Source of the DNA: Streptomyces sp. NBC_00582 | GTDB lineage: Bacteria > Actinomycetota > Actinomycetes > Streptomycetales > Streptomycetaceae | DNA: 64,000 nucleotides | Assembly: GCF_036345155.1 (NCBI RefSeq) | Contig: NZ_CP107772.1 | Coordinates: forward strand, 2,976,001-3,040,000 | Direction: 5' to 3' | Shown here: piece after piece, positions 20,976-27,556 of the stretch | Position numbering within the stretch: the stretch's first letter is position 1 | How the letters are laid out: each line of letters begins with the position of its first letter | Translations under genes and position numbers: made by a program | Notes under the pieces: model-generated | The model's database searches: none | Told to the model about the DNA's origin: nothing | What the model saw: the letters and a program-made list of their open reading frames with translations, nothing else

Positions 20976-21421
20976 AGGACACCGCGATGACACACTCCGT
21001 CCCGGCCACGAACACCCAGCTCGACCAGTTGCTCACCGGTCTGGTGGACCGGGTGGCCGATGTGAACCAGGCCGTCGTGCTCTCCGAGGACGGGCTGGTG
21101 GTCAGCAAGTCCACCGGGTTCCTGCGGGAGGACGCCGAGCGGCTGGCGGCGACCGCGTCGGGCCTGATGAGCCTGAGCAAGGGCGTCAGCATGGACTTCC
21201 GCGGCGGCCCCGTGCGCCAGGCGCTGATCGAGATGGCCAACAGCTACCTGATCCTCACCTCGGCGGGCCCCGGCGCCCATCTGGTGGTGCTGGCCGGCTC
21301 GCACGCGGACGTCGGTGTGGTCGCGTACCAGATGAACATGCTGGTGAAGAAGATCGGCGAGCACCTGAGCGCGGCGCCGCGGACCGGCATCGGCCCCGCC
21401 GTCCGCGGCAACGGCGGGTGA
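20972..21421 (+). CDS. cvnB: Roadblock/LC7 protein CvnB (copy 1)
   Basis: This 149-residue Roadblock/LC7-fold protein (LTGLVDRVADVNQAVVLSEDGLVVSKSTG, FRGGPVRQALIEMANSYLILTSAG, DVGVVAYQMNMLVKKIGEHL) has the family of MglB-like regulators of small GTPases. In conservons it bridges the sensor CvnA and the GTPase CvnD, and may act on nucleotide turnover. ATG at 20972 overlaps the cvnA TGA; an ATG at 20987 is also possible. It is second in a four-gene operon with 1-4 bp junctions. Confidence 0.92.
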   Translation: MKDTAMTHSVPATNTQLDQLLTGLVDRVADVNQAVVLSEDGLVVSKSTGFLREDAERLAATASGLMSLSKGVSMDFRGGPVRQALIEMANSYLILTSAGPGAHLVVLAGSHADVGVVAYQMNMLVKKIGEHLSAAPRTGIGPAVRGNGG

Positions 21422-21422
21422 G

Positions 21423-21779
21423 GTGAGCCCAGGCGACGAAGCGGGACGACTCGTCAGACCGTTCACCCTCACCGGTGGGCGGACCCGGCCCAGCCGAGCC
21501 GACTTCACGCTCATCACGACGGTGACGGCGGTGGACCCGCCGCCCGAGCGGGCCGCGCGGCCGCAGCCGGAACACGCCCGGATCCTGCGGCTGAGCGCCC
21601 GTCCGGTGGCCGTGGCGGAGCTCGCGGCCCATCTCGACCTGCCGGTGAGCGTGGTCGTCATCATGCTCTGCGATCTGCTGGAGGCGGGCCTGATCACGGC
21701 CCGGCCGCCCCGTTCCGTCTCCGGCGCCGCGGATCTGGACCTGCTGCAGAAAGTGAGGGACGGCCTTGGCCGGATCTGA
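21423..21779 (+). CDS. cvnC: DUF742 protein CvnC (copy 1)
   Basis: This 118-residue DUF742 protein contains the opening RLVRPFTLTGGRTRP and a winged-helix-like region (EHARILRLSARPVAVAELAAHLDLPVSVVVIMLCDLLEAGL). CvnC proteins are the fourth class of conservon components with no settled biochemical role. The GTG start lies one base after the cvnB stop and the end overlaps the cvnD start by 14 bp, so all four are translationally coupled. Confidence 0.92.
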   Translation: MSPGDEAGRLVRPFTLTGGRTRPSRADFTLITTVTAVDPPPERAARPQPEHARILRLSARPVAVAELAAHLDLPVSVVVIMLCDLLEAGLITARPPRSVSGAADLDLLQKVRDGLGRI

Positions 21780-22365
21780 GCCCACCGCAGGCGCGGTCGC
21801 GGCGCCCGACACCGTGAAGATCCTCATCGCCGGCGGCTTCGGCGTCGGCAAGACCACCATGGTTGGGGCGGTCAGCGAGATCGCCCCGCTGCGCACGGAG
21901 GAGCCGCTGACCGTCGCCGGCCTGGAGGTCGACGATCTGAAGGGCATCGAGGAGAAACGGTCCACCACCGTGGCCCTCGACTTCGGCCGGATCACCATCG
22001 GCGACGACCTGGTGCTGTACCTGTTCGGCACCCCCGGTCAGCAGCGGTTCTGGTTCATGTGGAACGACCTGGCGGTCGGCGCCCTGGGGGCGGTGGTGCT
22101 CGTCGACGTGCGCCGGCCGGAGTCGAGTTTCGCGGCGATCGACTTCTTCGAGCGCCGGCGCATCCCCTTCGTGGTCGGGGTCAACGGCTTCCACGGGCAG
22201 CATCCCTATCCCGCGGAGGAGATCAGGGAGTCGCTGGCGCTGCCGGAGGGCGTCCCGGTGCTGTTGTGCGACGCGCGGGAGCGGGAGTCGTGCCGGGACG
22301 TGCTGATCGCCCTGATCGACCGGGTGATCGCCGAGGTCACACTGGGGTCGGGCCCGGCCCGCTGA
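21766..22365 (+). CDS. cvnD: Small Ras-like GTPase CvnD (copy 1)
   Basis: This 199-residue GTPase has P-loop GGFGVGKTT at 23-31, switch II LFGTPGQQRFWFMW and a terminal DARERES segment. CvnD proteins are MglA-like switches that associate with the CvnA-C membrane complex. The TTG start at 21766 follows GAGGGA at 5 nt and overlaps cvnC; an ATG start is absent. The last 29 bp overlap the convergent ankyrin gene, which is unusually compact and leaves no room for an intergenic terminator. Confidence 0.92.
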   Translation: MAGSEPTAGAVAAPDTVKILIAGGFGVGKTTMVGAVSEIAPLRTEEPLTVAGLEVDDLKGIEEKRSTTVALDFGRITIGDDLVLYLFGTPGQQRFWFMWNDLAVGALGAVVLVDVRRPESSFAAIDFFERRRIPFVVGVNGFHGQHPYPAEEIRESLALPEGVPVLLCDARERESCRDVLIALIDRVIAEVTLGSGPAR

Positions 22366-22786
22366 CCTCGCGGCGGGTGATCCGGTCCCGCAGCAGGGCG
22401 GCCGTCTCCGGGTGCGGCCCCCGCTCCGCCCATTGCAGCGGGGTCCAGCCGGTGCCGCGGTCCTCGCGCAGGGCGGGGTCGGCGCCATGGGCGAGCAGGA
22501 CGCGGACCGTCTCGGTGTGGCCCCAACAGGCAGCCGCGCACAGGGGAGTTCCCTCGGCGCCGAGCCCCGCGCTCTCGGCGTCGGGCGGCGCTCCGGCCTC
22601 CAGGAGCGTGCGGGCCACGGCGGCCGAGCCCTGGACACAGGCCGTGTAGAGGGGAGTGGTCCCGCCGGCATCGGGGGCGGCGGGGTCTGCGCCGGCCTTC
22701 AGCAACCGGCCGACGCGCGCGCCCTCGTCGCACAGGACCGCCTGGAGAAGGCTCTTCGTCAGTTTCTTGCGCCGTCTTCTGTTCAC
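22337..22786 (-). CDS. Ankyrin-repeat protein
   Basis: A 149-residue cytoplasmic protein with a basic start (MNRRRRKKLTKSLLQAVL) and about four ankyrin repeats: ARVGRLLKAGADPAAPDA, TTPLYTACVQGSAAVARTLLEAGA, TPLCAAACWGHTETVRVLLAHGAD and TPLQWAERGPHPETAALLRD. Ankyrins mediate protein-protein contact; no partner is apparent, though its end overlaps conservon 1 cvnD tail to tail. GTG at 22786 fits the onset of conservation, with only a weak ribosome site; the frame stays open to 22927. Confidence 0.82.
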   Translation of the reverse strand: MNRRRRKKLTKSLLQAVLCDEGARVGRLLKAGADPAAPDAGGTTPLYTACVQGSAAVARTLLEAGAPPDAESAGLGAEGTPLCAAACWGHTETVRVLLAHGADPALREDRGTGWTPLQWAERGPHPETAALLRDRITRREVSGPGPTPV

Positions 22787-22949
22787 GGCCGCCGAGGGTA
22801 GCCCGGTCCGTGCCGCGTGCTCACCGGATTTCTCAGGGGCGTCGCACAGCCGAACGGCGGGAAACCGCCAAGCCTGTCCCGGTGATTGACCTGTTCCTCT
22901 CCCACCCCTACGGTCTGACCGGCTCACCGAACCTCGTTCGATATACCGA

Positions 22950-22969
22950 CCCTGAGGGAGACCTCAGGG
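22950..22969. promoter_or_regulatory. Leader hairpin with GAGA loop before the GH43-like gene
   Basis: CCCTGAGG - GAGA - CCTCAGGG is a perfect 8-bp stem with a GNRA-type tetraloop, ending 25 bp before the ATG at 22995. It could be an RNA hairpin in the leader or a DNA operator. The adjacent TTCGATATACCGA stretch is AT-richer than its surroundings. Confidence 0.45.
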
Positions 22970-22994
22970 GCGTCCGCACCCCCGTGGAGAGCAC

Positions 22995-24365
22995 ATGACC
23001 CCCAACCCCTCCCGCCGCCTCTTCCTCGGCGCGGCGGCTTCCGTGCCCCTCGCCCTCACCCTCGGCACGCCCGCGGCCCACGCGGCCGACTCGGCGTATG
23101 TGATGGGCTACTTCACCGAGTCGACCAACCTCGGGGACGGCACCGACTACGGCCTGCATCTGGCCGTCAGCACGGACGGGCTGCGCTGGACGCCGCTGAA
23201 CCAGAACAACCCGGTGGTCACCCCGACCGAGGGCGCGCTGGGGCTGCGCGACCCCTTCATCCTGAAGAAGCAGGACGGCACCTTCGTGGTGCTCGCCACC
23301 GACCTCAAGGGCACCGACTGGACCTACGTCAGCCAGTACGTGCACGTGTGGAACTCCACGGACCTGCGTACCTTCACCGGCTACCACCGGCTGAAGCTGC
23401 ACGACATGAACACCCACAGCTGGGCGCCGGAGGCGTTCTGGGACGCGAGCCGGGGGCAGTACGCGCTCATCTACTCCGCGGTCAACGACAGCGGCCACAA
23501 CGTCATCATGGTGAACTACACCGGCGACTTCGTCACGGCGTCGGCCCCGCAGGTCTTCTTCGACCCGGGCTACGACGTGATCGACGGCGACATGGCGGTG
23601 GGGGTGAACGGCTACAACTACCTCTACTTCAAGAAGAACCAGACGCTGGTCGGCGCGCGGTCCACCACGCTGAACCCGGGCAGCTTCACGGAGTTCTCCA
23701 CCGGCGTCGCGCACGGCGGCACCGAGGCGCCGACCCTGGTGAAGTCCCTGTCGTCCGGCACCTGGTGGCTCTGGGGCGACACCTACACCCCCAACGGCGT
23801 GTTCTACGCCTGGCAGTCCAGCGACCTCTCGGCGGGCACCTGGACCGCGCTGGACCAGCGGACCTACACCCAGCCGGTCAACTCCAAGCACTGCGGCGTC
23901 TCGACGATCACCACGACCCAGTACAACAACCTGCTGTCCTACTGGGGCGCGCCCGCCTGGAACCGCCTGAAGTCCTACAACTACCCGGCGCGTTACGTCC
24001 GCCACTCCAACTACGTCGGCCGGATCGACGAGTACCCGGTCGAGCCGTACAAGGACTCGCTGTGGACGATCGTCCCGGGTCTCGCGGACAGCTCGGGCGT
24101 CTCCTTCCGGTCGGTCAACTACCCGACCCGCTATCTGCGGCACTACAACTACGCGCTCCAACTGGACGTCAACGACGGCACGTCGACGTTCGCCGGGGAC
24201 GCGACCTTCTACCGTACGGCGGGCCTCGCGGACTCGACCTGGTCGTCGTTCCGCTCGTACAACAACCCCACCCGCTACATCCGGCACTCGAACTACGTCC
24301 TGCGCATCGACCCGATCTCGACGTCGACCGCCCAGCAGGACGCCACGTTCTACGTGGGGTACTGA
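22995..24365 (+). CDS. Secreted GH43-like glycosidase with C-terminal AbfB (CBM42) domain
   Basis: This 456-residue protein has a Tat-like signal (RRLFLGAAASVPLALTLG, ending AHA-AD). Its N-terminal five-bladed beta-propeller-type region, about 33-315, carries GH43-like blocks LRDPFILKKQDG, SWAPEAFWDASRGQYALIYS and GTEAPTLVKS. The C-terminal beta-trefoil of AbfB type has repeats such as SFRSVNYPTRYLRHYNY and SFRSYNNPTRYIRHSNY, which bind arabinofuranose side chains. It probably acts on arabinose-decorated plant polysaccharides outside the cell; exact specificity cannot be read. ATG at 22995 is preceded by GTGGAGAGCAC. Monocistronic, convergent with the lyase-like gene. Confidence 0.85.
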   Translation: MTPNPSRRLFLGAAASVPLALTLGTPAAHAADSAYVMGYFTESTNLGDGTDYGLHLAVSTDGLRWTPLNQNNPVVTPTEGALGLRDPFILKKQDGTFVVLATDLKGTDWTYVSQYVHVWNSTDLRTFTGYHRLKLHDMNTHSWAPEAFWDASRGQYALIYSAVNDSGHNVIMVNYTGDFVTASAPQVFFDPGYDVIDGDMAVGVNGYNYLYFKKNQTLVGARSTTLNPGSFTEFSTGVAHGGTEAPTLVKSLSSGTWWLWGDTYTPNGVFYAWQSSDLSAGTWTALDQRTYTQPVNSKHCGVSTITTTQYNNLLSYWGAPAWNRLKSYNYPARYVRHSNYVGRIDEYPVEPYKDSLWTIVPGLADSSGVSFRSVNYPTRYLRHYNYALQLDVNDGTSTFAGDATFYRTAGLADSTWSSFRSYNNPTRYIRHSNYVLRIDPISTSTAQQDATFYVGY

Positions 24366-24377
24366 TCCCTCAGCGGG

Positions 24378-26240
24378 TCACAACCGCGCGAGCCGCGGCA
24401 GCAGTTCGGCCGCCGCGGTGAGGTCGCCGGTCAGGGGGCGGTCGTCCGTGCCGAGCGGCAGGGCGGCCGCCGCCAGGGTGTAGGCGGGCACCGGAGGAGG
24501 CACCGGGCGCAGCCGCAACGCCCGTACGGCGGTGACGAGTTCGCAGGCGAGGACGGTGCCGTAGGCCTCCGCCGCCCGGAGGGTCTGCCGGGCGGCCTGG
24601 CCCGCGAAGCTGGCGGCCTCCTCCAGACCGTGCGAGAGGACGGCGTGCCCGGCCGAGGCGGGCGCGGCGCACGAACGCAGCTCCGCGAGCGCGGAGTTGG
24701 CGGTGTACTCCAGGATCATGGTGCCCGAGCTGCTCGCGGGTCCGGCGGCGAGGAACGCGGGCAGTCCGGTGAGGTCCGGATCGCCGAGGGCGGCCAGCCG
24801 GGCCACGGAGAGCTGGGCGGTCTGGAGCAGGGCGAGGTTGGCCGCGTCCAGGGCGAGGCCCAGGGGCGCGGCGAAGAAGCCGCCGTGATGGTGGGCGGTG
24901 GTGCCGTCCGGCGCGACGAGGGGATTCTCGGAGGGGCAGTTGATCTCCACCTCCACGACCGTCCGCAGCCGTTCGCAGGCCTCCAGGGCGCAGCCGTGCG
25001 CCTGGGGGAAGGCCCGGAACCCGAAGGGGTCCTGGATCCGCCGACCGGGCGCCGCGCCGGATCCGTCCCCGATCCCGAGCAGCCGCCGCACCTCGCCGGC
25101 GGCCCGTGCGGGCCCCGGGTACGGCCGCGGTGCGTGCACGGCGGCCGCGTACGCCTGCGCCGACCCGCCCACGGCCGCCAGGGAGAGCGCGGCCACGGCA
25201 TGGGTGGCCCGCAGCAGCACATCGAGCCCGTGCTGAGCCAGCGCGGCCTGCCCCAACGCCAGCGCGTTGCTGCTGAGCAGGGCGAGCGCGTCACCCGGCC
25301 GCAGGGCGACGGGGGCGGGCAGGGCGCGGGGGCCGGCAGGCGCGGGGCGTACCTCCGCAGCCGTGATCTCAGCGGGGGGCGCGTCCGGCTCGGACTGCGC
25401 GGCACGCGCCACCGTCGGGAAGACCACGGTCGATCCGGCCGGCCCGCCGCCCGCCGTCACGACGGGCGGCACGATCGCGGCGGTGGGTGCGCCGGGCTCG
25501 GACTGCGCGGGGTGTGCGGCCGGGTCCGGGCCGGGGCCCCGCCAGGAGACGTTGGGCCAGCCGACCATTTCGCCGTCGGGTCCGGTGGGGCGGTCGGGGA
25601 TCCGCCAGGCGGCGTCCGCCGAGTCGAACAGGTCGCCGTCCGGGGCGTTGGCCGGCGTGCCGCCCCGGGTGCCGGCCTCCGGCCGGACGGGGCCCGGACG
25701 CGCGGCGGCCTCCGGGGACGAGGACGGGGCGGCGTCCACCCAGGGGCGTTCACCGATCAGGGTCAGGCCCGTCTGGGCCAGGGCCGTGAGGTCGCCGGTG
25801 CCGATGCCGCCGTACTCGTTGACAGCCGGGTGGACGCCGAGGCGCAGCGCCTCGGCGAGGGCGTCGACGAAGGCGGGCTGGATGCCGGAGCCGCCGGCCA
25901 GGAGCTGGTTGGCGCGGACGGCGAGCATCGCCCGGACCTGACGGGCGGGCAGCAGCGCGCCGGCGCCGCCCGCGTGGCTGCGCAGCAGCCGCAGGCCGTG
26001 GGCGCTCTCGTCGCCCTCCTCGACGGTCACCGAGCGGTGCGCGCCGACGCCGGTGCCCCGGCCGTACAGCCGTCCCTCGGCGGCGAGACGCTGCGCGGCC
26101 CGCCAGGAGCGTACGGCCCTCTCGCGGGCCTCGGGGGCCACGGCGGGCACGGCCTCACCGTCGGCGAGCGCGATCAGCTCGCCGACGGTGAGGCCGGTGC
26201 CGGTCAGGACGACCGGCGGGGGGTCGAGAGGCGTCGCCAA
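24378..26240 (-). CDS. Divergent MIO-family aromatic amino acid ammonia-lyase-like protein
   Basis: The 620 residues match the HAL/PAL family: LYGRGTGVG (Tyr59), NQLLAGGSGI, IQDPFGFRAFPQAHG, NCPSENPLV and HHHGGFFAAPLG. Two features are abnormal. The MIO-forming Ala-Ser-Gly is replaced by Gly147-Thr-Gly in GIGTGDLTALAQ. A low-complexity, Pro/Ala-rich stretch of about 145 residues (roughly 170-316) interrupts the fold before DALALLSSNALALG, where active enzymes have an LINGT-like motif. It may have lost lyase activity or use altered chemistry. TTG at 26240, 10 bp after proX, is the only plausible start and suggests coupling to that gene. Confidence 0.8.
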   Translation of the reverse strand: MATPLDPPPVVLTGTGLTVGELIALADGEAVPAVAPEARERAVRSWRAAQRLAAEGRLYGRGTGVGAHRSVTVEEGDESAHGLRLLRSHAGGAGALLPARQVRAMLAVRANQLLAGGSGIQPAFVDALAEALRLGVHPAVNEYGGIGTGDLTALAQTGLTLIGERPWVDAAPSSSPEAAARPGPVRPEAGTRGGTPANAPDGDLFDSADAAWRIPDRPTGPDGEMVGWPNVSWRGPGPDPAAHPAQSEPGAPTAAIVPPVVTAGGGPAGSTVVFPTVARAAQSEPDAPPAEITAAEVRPAPAGPRALPAPVALRPGDALALLSSNALALGQAALAQHGLDVLLRATHAVAALSLAAVGGSAQAYAAAVHAPRPYPGPARAAGEVRRLLGIGDGSGAAPGRRIQDPFGFRAFPQAHGCALEACERLRTVVEVEINCPSENPLVAPDGTTAHHHGGFFAAPLGLALDAANLALLQTAQLSVARLAALGDPDLTGLPAFLAAGPASSSGTMILEYTANSALAELRSCAAPASAGHAVLSHGLEEAASFAGQAARQTLRAAEAYGTVLACELVTAVRALRLRPVPPPVPAYTLAAAALPLGTDDRPLTGDLTAAAELLPRLARL

Positions 26241-26250
26241 CGAAGGAACG

Positions 26251-27210
26251 TCAGTCGAGGCCCGCGGACTTCAGCCAGGCCTTGGCGACGTCGAGCGGGT
26301 CCTTGCTCTCGAGCTGCACCTGGGAGTCCAGGTCGAGCAGCGTCTTGGTGTCGAGCTTGGCGGAGACGGCGTTGAGCGCGTCGACGCCCTCGTCCGAGAG
26401 GCCGCTCTTGTAGACCAGGGGCGTCACGTTCGCGAAGCCGAAGAGGTTCTCCGGGTCCTGCAGGACGACGAACCCTTCCTTGGTGATGGTCGGGTCGGTG
26501 GTGAAGATGTCCGCGGCCTGCACGGTGTTCTTCTTCAGCGCGGCCTGGGTCAGCGGGCCGCCGGCGTCCAGCGCCTTGAACGACTTGAACTTCAGGCCGT
26601 ACACCGACTCCAGGCCCACCATGCCCTGCTGCCGGGTCTGGAACTCGGGCGAGCCGCCGAGGACCAGGTCGGGCGCGGCCTCCTTGAGGTCGGCGAGGCT
26701 GGACTCGGAGGTGAGCTTGTACTTGTCGGCGGTCTCCTTGTTGAGCGTGACGGAGTCCTTGTCCTCGGCCGGGGAGGACTCCAGCAGCGTCAGCTTGGAG
26801 TCGAGCTTGGCCTTGACCGCCGCGTTCACGGTCGCGAGGGACTTCTGCTCCGCCTTCGCGTCGAGGTAGGCCAGCAGCGAGCCGTTGTACTCCGGCAGAA
26901 CGGTGATGGAGCCGTTCTTGAGCAGGCCGTAGGTGGTCTCGCGGCTGCCGATGTTGGGCTTGTAGGACACCTTGATGCCCTTGGCCTTCAGGGCCTCGCC
27001 GTAGATGTCGGCGATCAGGATGCTCTCGGCGAAGTTGTTGGAGCCGACGACGACGGTGCCGCCCGCCGCCTTGTCTCCGGCGAGCGGGTCGGACTTGTCG
27101 TCGGAGGAGCCACATCCTGCGAGCAGGGCCGTCGCCGCGGTGAGCGCGACGGCCGCCGCGCCGGTGTTCCTGAGGGACCTGGACCTGCTGCTGTGGGCGT
27201 TGGAAGTCAC
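26251..27210 (-). CDS. proX: Glycine betaine/choline-type substrate-binding lipoprotein
   Basis: This 319-residue OpuAC/OsmF-type binding protein has a signal with lipobox LLAGC, then VVVGSNNFAESILIADIYGEALKAKG, NIGSRETTYGLLKNGSI, LPEYNGSLLAYL and ADIFTTDPTITKEGFVVL, typical of compatible-solute or choline receptors. It would feed the permeases and ATPase encoded at 31978-34471 on the same strand; conservon 2 lies between them on the other strand. GTG at 27210 directly precedes the signal. The lyase-like gene follows after 10 bp. Name by family. Confidence 0.9.
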   Translation of the reverse strand: MTSNAHSSRSRSLRNTGAAAVALTAATALLAGCGSSDDKSDPLAGDKAAGGTVVVGSNNFAESILIADIYGEALKAKGIKVSYKPNIGSRETTYGLLKNGSITVLPEYNGSLLAYLDAKAEQKSLATVNAAVKAKLDSKLTLLESSPAEDKDSVTLNKETADKYKLTSESSLADLKEAAPDLVLGGSPEFQTRQQGMVGLESVYGLKFKSFKALDAGGPLTQAALKKNTVQAADIFTTDPTITKEGFVVLQDPENLFGFANVTPLVYKSGLSDEGVDALNAVSAKLDTKTLLDLDSQVQLESKDPLDVAKAWLKSAGLD

Positions 27211-27556
27211 GGTTCCGTTCCGAGCTCTGGGGGGCGATGAGGAACTGACGGGCGGTGAAGCCTGGCCTGATCCAATCCACCTGGTTCTTCATCAGTCAAG
27301 AGCGGTTCTGTTACCGATTCGCTTCGGTTCGTGGTCAGTTGCGTAGTGTTTGAAAGCCCTTCCTGGAGGTTTAGGGGGCTCTTCGTAATGGATTCTTGAC
27401 GTAGGGCGACGTGCTCGATCGATCAGATAGGCGATATCGTCGCCGGAGTCGGCACCGGCCACAACGGTGTGCGGGGGCCACTCGAATGCCGTTTCACTCA
27501 CATTCGGCCACACGCGTGGCCCGGCACGCCCGCAACACCCCTTCGAAGGAGGCCCG
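27211..27556. other. Divergent promoter spacer between proX and conservon 2
   Basis: The 346 bp show no gene. The left half is AT-rich for this genome. TTGACG at 27396-27401 faces conservon 2, with an AT-rich GATCAGATAG about 20 bp later. An imperfect dyad GGCGA-TATCG-TCGCC follows (about 27430-27444). GAAGGAGG (27545-27552) is the kinase gene's ribosome site. The promoter reading is weak. Confidence 0.4.
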
